64,000 nt of DNA from Spinellus fusiger (taxonomy: Eukaryota > Mucoromycota > Mucoromycetes > Mucorales > Phycomycetaceae). A program made the position numbers and the translations under genes. The stretch is from the NCBI GenBank assembly GCA_025094145.1, contig JALLLS010000004.1, forward strand, positions 248,001-312,000, written 5' to 3'. Of this stretch, positions 45,507-58,958 are shown piece by piece. Position 1 is the stretch's first letter. Each line of letters starts with the position of its first letter. The notes beneath the pieces were generated by a model. That model made no database searches, had not been told where the DNA came from, and saw only the letters and a list, made by a program, of their open reading frames with translations.

Positions 45507-46851
45507 CACAGAAACACAATTGAATTTAATACTTGCCTAAATTTTAATAAAATAATACTTTTATCTTTGCATAGAACTCTTCTTCTTTTCAAATAGTGTA
45601 AAACCTACACACTATGTAAGATAGATATTAAGAAACTCACACTTGTGGAGAATAGGATAGGGCAGGAGATGGAAGATTGTGGGGCATTTATTACATATTG
45701 AAGGCTGGATTAAAATTGACTGTCACTACAAACGTAGTTGAGATGAAAAAGCCCACAGTTCAAAAGGTTATCAGAAACATCAAAGAACGTGGGTCACCAT
45801 TGCGTTTAAAAAGTCATGGAAAACCTAAGAAAGCCAGTGAGAAGGATCTCAGATACCTGGAAAAGGTCATTAAAAAGGACCCATTTGCCCCATATGATCA
45901 ACTGAAATAAGAAATATTGAAGTCTGAAGTAGATGTATGTAGAAACACCATTATCAGCTACTGTAACCAGTTAGAATTTGGATCTTTTTCTCCAGCTCAC
46001 AAGCCAGCCTTCACTGAAAATCAAAAAGAGAAAAGACTTGGTTGGGCTAAAGAACATGTCAATTGGACGAACGACCAGTGGAAAGGTGTCATCTGGTCTG
46101 ATGAGTCAAGGTACACTGTAAAAGGAAACGATAAAATTGCCCATGTCATCAGAAAAGTTAGAGAATAGTATGATCCTAATCCTATTGTTTCAACAACGAA
46201 GTTTGGTGGTGGTGGTGGGGTCATGATTTGGAGCTGTTTTTGGGAGGGCGGATTTGGCACATCAGTCTTTGTTGATGGCACTGTAAACCAAGACGAGTAT
46301 ATCAAATGCTTGGCTGGTGAGTTTCATTTTTGGTACATGAAATTGTACTAGAAAGAGAACAGAGAGGTTCTGTTCTAAGAATAGGATGCTAGCTATCCTA
46401 CTGGGGCCTATACTAGATGATGGAAAGAGACACATCAAATTAGGGGCTTTGAGTACTAGCCTACACAAATCCCTGACTTGAACCCAACTGAGCACATCTG
46501 ATATGCCTTGGAAAGACAAATTGAAGAAAGAAGAGTATCTATTATCAATGTTGAATGCTTGAATACTATACTTGCAGATGAGTGGGAGAGGGTTGGTGTT
46601 GAACTTGCATAACAATAAATTCAGAATATGACAGATAGATGCCAGACAGTCATTGATGCCAAAGGAGGCCATACAAAATATTAGTTGTATTATTATTATA
46701 TTTTCTATAATTAAAGATGTTGAGCTTTATTGTGTGGAAGTTTGAAGCTTCCATATCAAATGTGGAGTGTTTTATCTAATGTTGAACATATTCTATCTAT
46801 TTTATCCTGAAATATATTTTCAAACGTATTAAATTCAATTGTGTGTGACTG
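45507..46851 (+). mobile_element. Tc1-like transposon T2 with dead DD34E transposase
   Basis: 1345 bp between TA dinucleotides. Ends CACAGAAACACAATTG (left) and, on the complement, CAGTCACACACAATTG (right). The plus strand holds transposase pieces in order: helix-turn-helix part EMKKPTVQKVIRNIKER (about 45740), KKASEKDLRYLEK, VDVCRNTI, HVNWTNDQWKGVIWSDES, MIWSCFWEGGFGTSVF, a second Asp in DASYPTGAYT, then 34 residues to the Glu of DLNPTEHI, and finally RCQTVIDAKGG. Several stops interrupt the frame, many at Trp or Gln positions, so it is non-autonomous. The 3' half is nearly identical to T1. Confidence 0.9.
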
Positions 46852-47059
46852 TACACTGATTAAACTGAATTCTACTCCTTGTTCTTCAATGGAGAAATAG
46901 AAGACCAATACTGAAGGGTAACAGCAAACCTTACATCTAGAAAGAATGAGATTTTATGGAACCTCGTACAACTACCACCGCATAATCCCAGTGATCTCAA
47001 TAAGAGAGTTTGAAGCAATACAGAATTTAATACAAATAGTAATAATCTAAAATAATAAT
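46852..47059. other. Short gap between T2 and URB1
   Basis: About 200 bp, 3' flank of URB1. Nothing seen. Confidence 0.4.
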
Positions 47060-50000
47060 CTAAAAAAGGTCCTGCAACACCTCTAGTTCATCGACCAGCA
47101 TAAATTTAACATGATTAGGTAACTCTGAGTAGCTCTGAGCACTCTTCATGGCATTGGATAGAATCTTGTTCCATATCTGTGTCTCTTCAGCCCCTGATGA
47201 TAATGCTAGTAGTTGATGAATCCATGACAGCAGACCATTATGCTTTATAAGGCCTGCACTAATAGCTGGTATGGCTATGGCTTGCTCAATGATCTAGTAA
47301 TAATAAAGATAAGTGTTGCTGGAACAAATTCTCATAGATGGTGTCTATTTACCTCTATCACAGTCTTCTTACTGGTAGGATCAGCCAAAGCTGAGGTGTA
47401 GAAAAGAGTAATCATATCCCAAATACGCTGTCTTGAGAACATTTTATAATCCTAATTAAAAATATAGTAGAGCAAGCAAGGTGAGTAATCTTTAGAAACG
47501 AGTGATGAATATTACATCGTGCGTTCGTAGAGAAGAGGACAAAACACGCAACATCCATAGACGTTCCTGCTTATGATTGGCAGAAGAGGAAGAGAACAGA
47601 GTTCCAAAAAGGGGTACATACTAATGAAAATAATAAATAGACATTAGCATACAATGGATCAGTAAAAAAATAGTTAAAGAGGCATGGTGCACTATTTAAA
47701 CTATATCTCATAACTTACGTTGAAGTCAAAGGAGGCACTCTGTGTCATCCATTTTGCAAGATGAGGAAGCATGTAATGTCCTGGTCTTAAGATAATTGAG
47801 AGTGCATGGGCCACACACACAGTAATAGCAGCAGGTATTCGTGGTGGTGAAGGACTAGCGGATCGTTGAACAATAGAGTTTTTAAAGACGTCTAAAAGGA
47901 AAATAATCTCTTGTTTTTCTTTGAATTTGGCATGCTAAAATAAATAAGTTAACTTGTATACATGCATTTAAAGCTCTATAAAATAGTAATAACAATAACT
48001 TACATCAAGCATCACATAGAATTGATCCATCACCTGGAAACCAATACGTCGGACATCTTCATTAAGGGAAGAAAGAGAGACAGTAATAAACCCAAGAGCA
48101 TTGCACTCTATAAACTTTCGACAGTCAGCTGCTCCGCTAGCAATGAGGTTGGTAAACAGAGGTAAGAAAAAGTCAGGATCATAAGTCAATGGCAGCGAGA
48201 CATTCTCTTGCTTGTCCAATGCATCCAGTTCAACAAGACCACTCTTAACCGGGAAATGAGAAAAGGTGTACTTCATAAAGGCAGGATCAATCAGACCTAA
48301 TGTTTCGAGTGAAATGGTATTAGCCTGAAGTAAAGTGCCAGCCTGAGCATGTGCTTGACGAGTGATATCTGATCGTGGACCCCACATGAGTAGTTTTGGT
48401 AGTATTGTTTCTCGACCCTTGCGTTCACAAGAAATAAGAATTTGAAGGATAGTGCGATCTGTAGGAGAAGTAGTGGCGCTATAACTAGTCAGAAGTGCAT
48501 CCAATAAGCCGTGATGTTGGCTGAATACATTGGGCTGAATGTCATTGAGTACTTTAACAAGTCTGATAATAGCAGTGCGTTGTTCTTCATTTTCAGCTAC
48601 TTCTGTTTCGATTCTGTTCTTTTGAATAGTGGGAGAAGTGAGAACTTGGAATTGCTCATGGTCGAGAATGCGACGTAAATAAGTCTCGATAGGCTCACTC
48701 TTGTTGTACTAAACAAATCAACACTGTTAGATAAAGGTGCCTAATGAACGGCTTGATCTTGTACCAACTTACATTTTTATAGACATAGTTTACAAGTACA
48801 GCAGTGAATCGAATAGCTGCTGCATCTCCCATGTTATCAAGTAGAGTTGTAAGAATAAAGTCACGCACAATTTCAGCGTCTAATTCAGTATAAGAAAAGT
48901 CATTCAGTGATGTTTTCAACAAAAGTGCTAATCGGTCGTAGAATCCAGAGGTAGGTTCTACATCTGACATTTTGTTAACATCTGCTGCCAATGTGAGTTG
49001 CTTTATAACATATTCAAAGACTTGTTGAACATAGTCTGATCTCTCTTCTTCTGAGGCCTTGAATAGTGTATATCCCATTTCAAACACATCAACAAAAGCA
49101 CAAGTTAATGGTAATGAACTGCTTAAGCTATTGAGAACAATAGCAAACACATCAATGGAAGATCGCTCGCAAGCCTCCTGCAATGTTTGTCTGTTTATAT
49201 TACTTTCTTTGCCTGAAAGAATATAACTGACAATAGGTGCACAACAAGTATCCAATAATACTGAAATGTTTTCGCAATCTTGAACATTTGTCATACTTAA
49301 TTCCAACAAGGATAGGATTTCTGTCTCAAGAGTGGGGGATGGGCACTTTTCCCATAAGTTGGTAATGATAGCAAATGTTTCGCTGGGGATGCTATAATGC
49401 TCTGAATCGGATCTGCGTCTTACATTGCTTACGAGCATAATCAGTAGTTTAACAGTTGTTTCGAAAAAGATAATATCTGTCTTTTTACAAGTGTCATACA
49501 AAGCATCATAATCCACATGCACTAAGCTATTCATTAAGGAGGTTGCATTTGACCCATGTCCTAAAACATCAATAAAGGCAACTGCAACATCCAATAGCTA
49601 TAGAGAATAGTTGTCCACCCATGTTAGTCATGTAGTATGTAGAAAATTACAATATCATTGATATTCAACTGTAAAACTTACAGAGGGATCCAATCTTTCA
49701 GGAAAACTGGCTTTGGCTGTTAGCTGGTGGATTTGTGCAGTGAGCATTGAGAAGACCTCTTTCAATGCAGGATGTTCAAAGACGAATGCATTTATTTTAA
49801 TGCGTGTCTTCAATTCGTGTGAGGAGGCTACCACTTGCAATACATGTCTTAAGAGTCCATAAAGAAGTGTCATGTGTGCCTCGGTATCCTTTTCACCTGA
49901 CAATAAAAGCATAGTAAGGTATTCGAGTATCAAAGAAACTGCATGGAATAACTGAACACCTGACATTTTCTCCAATGCCTGACTCATCAGTGGTAGTGCG

Positions 50001-53000
50001 ATTGAGCTTATTTTCTTCTGTGTCCATGCATTCTGAAGAAGAGTAGTGAAGGAAATAGACACGAGAAGCCTGACTACACTATTGCCACTTATTAATATGT
50101 GTCACATGAAAGCAAACATATAACAGTACCACTTACGGTTGAGTTATATCTAATGTATCGATTGTTTTTATGGCTTTAGTATCAAAAAGACTGCCGGTGA
50201 GTGGATGGCGTTCGGAAAGATAATCCACAAGGGGTTCAAAACATGGCCAATCGGATATTTGACTAAAGATATTGGTGATTGCCAACAAGTGCTTGGAGAC
50301 TATATTGGAAGGCAATATCTCAAGGAAATCAAGGATCCTCTTTTGCGAGTCAGAGTCCTCTTTGGTGGCTATAGTGATATTGTAAAGATTAGATACTGTG
50401 CAGTCCTGTATTCATAAGGCCCCATGGCCATCTAACCTACATTCAAGAAATGCCACAAATTCACCCTCGAGAAGCGAATCCACACTGGATGACTTGATGG
50501 TTTCTGTCCATCGACGTTGCTCTAGACATTGACGGGTCTGCTGAATCATTTTTCTCTCACTCCATTTTCCAACTGTAAAGGCATCTTCTGTCACTGCCTG
50601 CTCTTCTTGACCTTCCAATTTTTTACAAAGATGCTCCAAGTAGAAAGGTACTTTTTGTTTGGAAAGTAAAAGTGTCATTAATCGAGTCAAAAAACGAACC
50701 ACAGGTCGTTTGTCTGCTTTAACAAAATTGAGACGTTCAAATAGGGTGAGTAAAAGAGGACTGAAGGGATGAATATATTCGGATAAGGACGCTATCTCAT
50801 CCGTCATGGCCATGCTTGCATCATTGATACAAATAAGAGAATGTATCAAAGAAGATGGAGCGGTGCTATTACTGGCATTTGTACTTTCTAAATAAGTTGT
50901 ATTTGTAGCATTGACAAGACTGGCTAGTTGATCTGAATATTTGTACTGAGCCTTCTCAAAGCGGAAAATACAATCATCCAAGTACTTGAGTACAATCGAC
51001 TGGTCTGTAGAAAGTGAAAGGCCCTTGCTATGAGAACGAACAAAATTCTGAGGGAGTGCTTCAAGCCAAAGCTCGACTTCTTCTGCGTCATGTCGAAACA
51101 TAAAAGAGTCTGCAAGTGTTTGATGAACGAGCTTTGCAGTCAAATCCTGAATATGCTGATAAGGTGTGCGAAGGTACAGTGTTAACAAAGTCGTAATATG
51201 TGAGAATGAGTTAGCAGCTAAAAAAAATATGGTAAAGGCATGGATGAGATAGAAGTAATAAAAACAGAGATCACTGCTTACCTGACTTGTTGCTCCATTT
51301 AAAATCGGGTAGATTCGACAAAAGCTCAAGCAAATGAACCAAAGAACTAGGACGAACAGAAAGGATGTCCTGAGGAATGAAATTCGCTGGATCTGTGTTG
51401 GATTCCATCATTGTCTCTGGCAAAAACTCTTGGTAGTAACTAATCAGTCGGAAGGCACTATCCTGCAACATTTGACTCTGTGCTATGACTTCATCCTCTG
51501 CTTCAGATACAGATTCTTTCTTAGCCTGGGATGCTTGGTTATAAATTGCTACGAGGACAGAGATTTCAGGTACTCTACGTCGCAACCCATCCCTTACACT
51601 CTCTAAACATTTTTGCCATTGTTGAGAGGGAAGTGGTTGATCTGTGGTAGTCTGGATCTCTTGACTGTCTTGACTGTCTTGGAGAGTAGTAATGACATGC
51701 TGTATTGCCTTTGTTACTTTGGCATGCTTTTGAAATACAGCTGCCAACACAACCATAGTAATGTAACGAACAAGAGGACTGGCATGTTGTAAACCTTTGC
51801 TCGATACTGATCGTCCGAATACATTGGGAAGAATGTTTCCGAGAATAACATTTACACTGGGTGGTGATGCACGGTATAATTGAGTATCTCCGTAACAGAA
51901 AGAGGGGGGAGACAACTGAATTGTCTTTTGTAGCAATGTAGTGTTGGCAAACCATTTACTGCTGATACGAGGCTCAAGGGTCATGACGGTTGATCTCCAG
52001 TATCTACAAACACAGGTTGTTTAGCCTCTGGGGGAATATTAAATCGTATTGCATTGTATGAAACTCAATACTAAGTATCCAGAATTTACCCTTCAATGAG
52101 CTCAGGACAAGCGTTGAATATTTTAAGAATGAGTTCGTGTTGGTGAGTATCATCAGCAGGCTTCAAGGATAAAATGAATTTGGCAAGAATACGGTTTTGA
52201 ATTCTATCTGAACCACTTGCTTCTTTCACTGTTTCCTCAGAAAGCACATTGGCAGGATACCAGCCAGCGTCACGATAACAGACACCCGTCTCAGGAACAG
52301 TACATGTATCGATAAGAAATTTGTGAGCTAATTCAGCAGGAATGCCTGTTTCTGTTGTTGTGATCAGTTCAGACTCATTTCGGGAGTATATTTTGGCAAT
52401 CTAAAATAGTGTGTGTTATTCTATAGGGTTTTATATTTTCCAATATACCTGTTCCAGAATATAGGAAGAGAAGAAAAATGATTTTGTACTTCTTGGGATC
52501 TTGTAGTCCATCATTAGATGCTCATAAGATACTGACAATATCCTTTCTATTAACTAAAGATATTAATGTTATGAGTATTCATGCTTTGTTTATCATTGCA
52601 TAAACAAATACAACGCCCTATTTACCTGATAAGCATCATTCTCGATACCAGAGAAGATACTGCTCACAAATCCTTTAATGGCAAGCACCTGCTTTTTGAT
52701 ATCAGCATCACCATAAGTCAAGAATGCAAGAACAAGATCAACATAGTTTGTTCTAAGATCTATTTAGCAGAAAAGAAAAGGTTAAATAATGCTGTTATGA
52801 AAACTCAATGACATACCATAAATATATTTATGCGGGCTACTACTCTTTTTTGTCTGTCTGTAACGTGAAGCTCTTGAGAATCCCTGTAATAATTACATAT
52901 ATGTTGAGTCAAATTTCTTGATATAACGACTTGATCTACCTCTGTCTGGAAGTTGAACGAATGGAATAAATCGCGGGCAGATGCCTGGTTAAATGAACAG

Positions 53001-53817
53001 ATCGAGGTCAAAAGCTTGAAGGCCGCCTGACATTGAGGAATACGCATAGAAGACAACCCTCTATAGATATACTTCATTTGCTTGTCCAGGATGTAATCAA
53101 ATGTTAAGGATACAGTGTGCATAAAACAAACTGTCTAAAGAAATCACAGTTGTAAAAAGAAAAAAGGATATCGTTTGGATGAGCTGTACACCAAAAGCAC
53201 GAATAATGGGTGTTGTGCAGAGTCGAATAAACATACTGATAACATCAGGAACAATACATTCCAAGTTTTGTATATTAGTCTATTGTTGTTTTAAATGAAA
53301 ATATGAGTTAATATCCCGAGGATTGTCTATTCATAATAACTCACTGCTGCCTGATAGTCCCATAGCCTTGTCAAATCACCACAATCAGAGCAGCCTTGAA
53401 CATATTCCACAAGTGGTCTTGTAGACTTGACCATAGGATCCACACGAATTCTAATGGCCTGGTTAAGTTGTCCTCTTAACTTGGAGAGAGCTTTAAGGAA
53501 AGAAAAGTGTGTTGGTGTGCAAATATTTGGAATAAGTCAGGGCCTGAGACATTACCTCGCACCATCGTCTCAATGTCGCATACTTTGAGAGCATCAGCAA
53601 TTTCTACTGGTCTTCTATAATATTCATTTTCCTGCTGTTGTATTTTATTGATTTTGTTTGATATTGCTCGATCTTCCGTGCTCTTCATGGTATTTGCAGG
53701 AGATGAGCTTGAAGGTTCAAGATTGAAAAAAAGAACAAGGTTGAGATCCCGATTGACTTTTAGGGTGGCTTGCGCTTGATGGGACTGTCTTTTAAGGCTT
53801 GCATGAATTCCGGGCAT
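47060..53817 (-). CDS. URB1: Nucleolar pre-ribosome assembly factor Urb1/Npa1
   Basis: Eighteen-exon model on the minus strand (total 5658 nt, 1885 residues). Exons: 53817-53556, 53490-53345, 53279-53190, 53134-52940, 52883-52817, 52759-52626, 52553-52449, 52400-52090, 52003-51282, 51217-50441, 50395-50137, 50087-49682, 49597-48773, 48708-48004, 47934-47719, 47620-47516, 47451-47353, 47293-47060; every junction is GT-AG and in phase. Urb1 organises early 60S pre-ribosomes. Seen: the N-terminal [16 protein letters not shown] block, [56 protein letters not shown], and the C-terminal [13 protein letters not shown] and [16 protein letters not shown] blocks, all as in URB1/Npa1; mostly alpha-solenoid. 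Yeast Urb1 is 1764 and human 2271 residues. Head to head with the Sog2-like gene. Confidence 0.9.
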
Positions 53818-54153
53818 TTTTGTCCCTTGGTGGCATGCTTTTTATTAAGATGCCTCCAATATCTGTGAGCTAAAATTGCTTTTCACTCTTTTAACTTTAC
53901 AGAATCGGCACACCAGTCTAGAATGATCAAAAAGGATTTATTGATTTCTTGTGGAATTCCTGTATTAATAAACAAAATATAAAAAGAAAGAAAAGGATAA
54001 AAGGACACATGGAAAAAGAGCATAAAAGTATATCAGTACATAGCTCAGGTAATAAAAGTTACAAAATGTCGGACTTGAAGATATAGACAGATTGAGGCAC
54101 GTGATATGTAGAACATCTTTATAAGAGTTCAACTCAATGTATCTTACTCTTGT
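53818..54153. promoter_or_regulatory. Divergent promoter of URB1 and the Sog2-like gene
   Basis: 336 bp between two start codons on opposite strands. AT-rich, with a run of A/G before the URB1 side. No specific site named. Confidence 0.5.
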
Positions 54154-55747
54154 ATGCATAAATCAAAGAAACATTTGACTGGTCCAAATCCACATGGTGC
54201 CATTTCTGGTTCTATCATTGTTGGACTTTCATATAATAAGAACGGCTATTCTATGATGAGTCCTGCTAAAGCCCGTCATATTATTCGAATACCCGAGATT
54301 TCTCCTGTTCTGTTTTCATCAAGATCACTAGAACACAATAATTCATCGGCCCTTCATCAACGCTCCTCATTTTCATCGATTTCTAGCCATGAAACCCACA
54401 GTGATACCTTTCTTGGCACTTTATCTATTAAACCAAGGTCGGAAATTCCCGAATCAAAAAGATATAGCCCAACGTCTACTTCTGTTGATACCAAATGCCC
54501 CGACTCAAGGCTACTTTCTTGCTGTCAGAATATATCCTATCTTGCAGCCACAATGCAAACGACAGTACAGCGGTGTTTAGATGTTGCCCTAAATGATAAA
54601 CTGACAAGTGCATTCTTACTGATTCTTCAATTGACAAAAGCAAACGCTGAGAAATTAACATGTCTACTAGATAAAGTCCATCGTCAAATAAATTACAAAT
54701 CGTATGATTTTGTTGTAGGAGAAGAACTTGTAAAAGCATCTATAGGATGTATCAACTGTCTAAGAGAGCTGTGCATACAATTAGAAAAATTCATGGCCCT
54801 ATTTGTTCATGTTCTTGAATCAAGATGTGTTCGACATTTACTACTCAACATGTGCTCTTCAACAGTAGATCTAAAAGAAGCCTGGGAGACACTACTACCA
54901 ATGATGAAGGAACAACTAAAAACAATCCCACCTTTTCCCCAAACGCCTTTAACTTCCAGCTCTGTCTCTTATTCCCACTCTTCAATATTCCAGAAGGTGT
55001 CTCATAGTGAATATAACACCCCACTTAATATGTCGTCTGTTAATTCGCCTTGTATCTTTGAAGAAAAAAATCCACTTTTATCTCACCTTGAAATATCTGC
55101 AACACACTCTTTGGATGTCATTGAATTGCTTAATCTATCGATCAATAAAGCCACTGCTACAATGGAAAATACAATAATTATAAAACAAAAGTTGAACCAT
55201 CTCAGTCAAAAAGCTCAACATGCATTTAAAATGACTCTTGTTTTGAAAGAGAGTCTAGGCAAAAGCACTTTAAGAAAGACGGTAATGATGGATGGTTTAC
55301 ACCCCGATGTTCCCCAGTTTACTTCTTCTTCTTCTTCTTCTAAGAGTATGCACTCCATACATGAAGAAATAAAGCGACAATTATGGAAAGATACAAATGC
55401 TTATTTGAAGGTGTGTAAAAAAAAAGAATTTGTTTTTCTTTTTTCTTATCGCTATTATTTATACGAAACTAACCGTGCCTATTTAGTCAATTATATCATT
55501 AATGATGTCTGTACGGTCTATATCTACTGAGGATAAATATACTTGGCCAAAATCTATTCGACAAGGATTCCTTCATGTAACGCGTATGACAGCTGAGATA
55601 GCTAAGCTATGGAACAAAGATTGTGTCTTTTCAGAAGATGGATATTACCTGAGAAAAGATGGGGATAATGACTATGATGACAATAGTAATAGTAACAATG
55701 ACGATATACACAACCATAGTTGTGGTATTAGTAATATTAATAAATAG
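54154..55747 (+). CDS. Sog2-like RAM network protein without leucine-rich repeats
   Basis: Two exons, 54154-55410 and 55487-55747, in phase; 505 residues. The helical region from about residue 125 (LSCCQNISYLAATMQTTV, TCLLDKVHRQI, ELVKASIGCINCLRELC, QLEKFMALFVHVLESRCV) and the C-terminal part (RQLWKDTNAYLK joined to SIISLMMSVRS, then IRQGFLHVTRMTAEIAKLW) resemble the SOG2 domain of the fungal RAM polarity pathway (Cbk1-Mob2 signalling). Known Sog2 proteins carry N-terminal leucine-rich repeats. Here the start follows the URB1 start by only 336 bp, and the first 120 residues are Ser-rich with no LRR. Ends in an Asp/Asn-rich tail. Family call is from remembered similarity. Confidence 0.5.
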
Positions 55748-58022
55748 AGTATTATCTACATACTAAAAATGAATGAAAACTAAGGCTCTTTCTGAAGTGT
55801 TGGCTTCAATGCCACTGATGTATTTAAATATTCATCAAGGCCTTTTTTGAGATATGTGCTAGACATTACATAACTATAAATGCTCTGTTTTCTTGTCCTT
55901 TTACTTTTACTTTAATATACTAGCTTATATGACCTCTCTTTCTTACAGTAAGAGACTACCCCTGAAGTAACTGCTGTGATTGAAGTACCATTCTTTTCAT
56001 CACAGGCATTACACTGTAGCCTGTGAATAAAGAGCAGATAAAAACACTATAGATAATAAAGGTATACATTCTATTATTAATTGTTCAATTGATATTTTAT
56101 TGATACTACAAGACAACTTTTACTAGGGAATCCACTGGAAGGTTTTACCACTAAAAACAAGAATGATGGATACCATTGAAGAACATCCTGGAATTATGTT
56201 CAATAACTCTATGGAATAAGATAAAACTATTCTTTGTCAAAGGATTTTTGTCAGTTAGTATATAAGAACCATAAAAGTGATAGAGATATTACCCTATTCC
56301 CTGAAATTGGTCAAGATATTCACAAAGTAGTACACACAAGAAATTCAGTGATCATCATGACCAAATAACACACTGTGCTACCTTCACAAACGTGTATTTT
56401 GAAGAGATTTGGTCATATAGAGTCCAAAATCAACGATAATCAGAAAAATCTAGGGTGTTGATTGATATTAATTCTGGAATCTGCTCTTTTAGGATATGTT
56501 TATTCTAGAAATAGTCCAAGAGAACTCGTTTAAAGTGTAAGTATTTCATTGGGTTGAGCTGAGCTGAGCTGAACTGAACTAGACTGAATTGAAATGGTGG
56601 TAGTTGTAAGTATCACATTATGATATGCAGTTCATCTTATATGAAAGTTAAGCAATATATGAATCTTTTTAACTGTCTGATGTGCATATTATTAAAAATA
56701 TTTACTCTGTATTTTACTTAAAACTGTTAAATCTTAAAAGTGCATATATTCACCTACTGTTAATCTCTTATCGCTCTACCGTCTTATGTGTATCTCTACA
56801 GTGTCAATCTGATAATACATATTTTGATTCACTTTTAATATTAAAAAAAAACAGCAATTTATATGAGCAGGATCTTTTAGAAAATGTATTCAGAGATAAT
56901 ATCATGACATAATATCTGAAATGGATATCGAGAATATAAATGAGACTATTGATCTTCTTTTCATTAGCCTAGATTCCTGTACATCAACTTGTGAGAAGAG
57001 TGAGAGACAAAAGAAAATAGTCTTTCCGAGGTTGTTCAAGTAAAATCGACGATACTCCCGTAGGCTTAATCTATGAATCGTGAAAATAATCAAATGTAGA
57101 AATCAAATATATTCTGCATCACATCTACTACTAGTTAGTTTGGACTATCTCTATAAGAAGATTGAACTTTTCTTTTTTGTACTTGTTTTGCAGCCCAGTA
57201 AATCCCTGGACTTTGTGGTAGACCCATGTCAGCTAACTTTTCTATATCTCCAGCTACCTTTTTCATAACATTCACAACATTCCTTCCTATTCTTGATTAA
57301 TATCCTATCATGATATTATAGATCATGTTTATTCTTGTTTCTTATTGAAATATACAGATCTAAATGCATTCATGATTCAAGTAATGAAGAGCGTGAAGGA
57401 TATGGTTTTCATAATTGACTATTCGGTACAGCTTGGCTAAATACATGAACTTTAAAGACTATGAAGACTCAAAATAAAATTATTAGAAATGCATGTGTTT
57501 AATATTGATGCTCATAATGCGGGAAAAATAGATATATAAACACAACACAAAACAGAAATAGTTACTCACTTGGGCATGCAAGTACACAACTATATAAATA
57601 CATAATATAGTGGCAGATACATAGGCAAATCAATTAATCAAAAGTCTCACAGAAAAGTCTAGATACCAAAACGGATGTTACTCCAATAAAGAACTACTGA
57701 TCGATGGTTTCAACTCTATGTACTGTTTTTGTTTGTCAAACAGAGAACACCCACGCACTATTTTTCTAGCTACAGTAATATAATGATAACACCATACTTC
57801 TTTATTAATGATAACAATAGATAGTATAAGCATACTATGCTTTCATCATATTAGCTATGTTGAATCTGTTAAATAACTAATGAAGACGTCAAGGTTATCA
57901 GAAAGTATTTTTAATTTTTGAAGACTATACATGTATTAAAGATGGTGACAAAGAACAAACATAGAGTATTACAAACAGAAGAATAAAAAAGGCATTCGCT
58001 ACAATGAGTGTAGTTTGTCGTT
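55748..58022. other. AT-rich intergenic region
   Basis: About 2.3 kb. Contains a gagct/gaact pentamer run at 56551-56592. Open frames at 56682-56912 and 57080-57268 have no recognisable product. Nothing else supported. Confidence 0.45.
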
Positions 58023-58277
58023 TCAATGTGATGATGGACTCATGTTACGCTCCATTTCATGTAATTGCTTGACTTGTTCAGGTGTTCCCTTGTTCTCTAT
58101 TTCACGGATCATATTTGGATACAGGTCCCAGCTACATTGCTCTTTATTGCGAATAGGTACGGGCTCTGTCTTTTCTCTTTGTAAATTGATGTTGCTTGTA
58201 CAATTTTCATTTTTCTTGTTATTGACAAAATTGCGGTAGAGAAGAGGGTGTGTAAGGTTATCACTGTTTTCACTCAT
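58023..58277 (-). CDS. Small hypothetical protein, 84 residues
   Basis: Single-exon frame starting MSENSDNLTHPLL. The C-terminal half (WDLYPNMIREIENKGTPEQV, then KQLHEMERNM) looks like a structured conserved helix pair and not random sequence: it is Glu/Lys/Met rich with proline turns. GC content is higher than the flanks. No signal peptide or membrane segment. The upstream 50 bp contain paired T and A runs. I do not recognise the family; it may be a small mitochondrial assembly-type protein, but that is a guess. Confidence 0.5.
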   Translation of the reverse strand: MSENSDNLTHPLLYRNFVNNKKNENCTSNINLQREKTEPVPIRNKEQCSWDLYPNMIREIENKGTPEQVKQLHEMERNMSPSSH

Positions 58278-58958
58278 GCTAAGAAGATACAGACAAATAG
58301 GCGCAGTGGCATTTCGTATTTATGTGTGGGGCTTTTTTTTTTTTAAAAAAAAAAGAACTGCGCTTAAACTGTATGATATCATTGCTCGATCTTTCAAGAG
58401 CTATGCAAAAAAAAAAGACATGGCATTGAAAAGGCTGACACATACATTCTAACCTTGTCTCTATAGTATATATAACTGATCTATTGATTCATTTCATTGG
58501 AATCATTTCAATAATCATAATCATAATCATAATCATAATAGAGAAGAACAGTAATTGTTTGTCTAAGGTACAATCAAAAGCAAAGGCATTACGTTGACAA
58601 AAGAAGATATATCAACAGAATTCATAAAAATGTACCAATAGAATAGCATCTCTGTCAATGTATTATTATTTTTCCTTTTTCCTTTTTGGAATTGAGGTTA
58701 GAGTCAAATCCCCACCACTGAATCGATGAGATAGTATTTAGTTAAAAGATAGCCGCTGAAATAAATTAAAAGGCACCTTTGCATTTTATGTATTATTTAA
58801 TTACCTGTATTTGCCCAAAAAATGAAACTTGTAAGGACAATGACTAAGTATTTATTCAATGTGCTCTCTACACTTTACTCTAGAATTTGGACACTCACTA
58901 TAGGAAAGAAATGCATACTGTTTTAACACTAGACTATGTTTTTGTTCATAATAGAGTA
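58278..58958. other. Intergenic DNA before T3
   Basis: Contains a T/A homopolymer palindrome (58331-58352) and an aatcat hexamer repeat (58510-58541). No gene seen. Confidence 0.45.
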
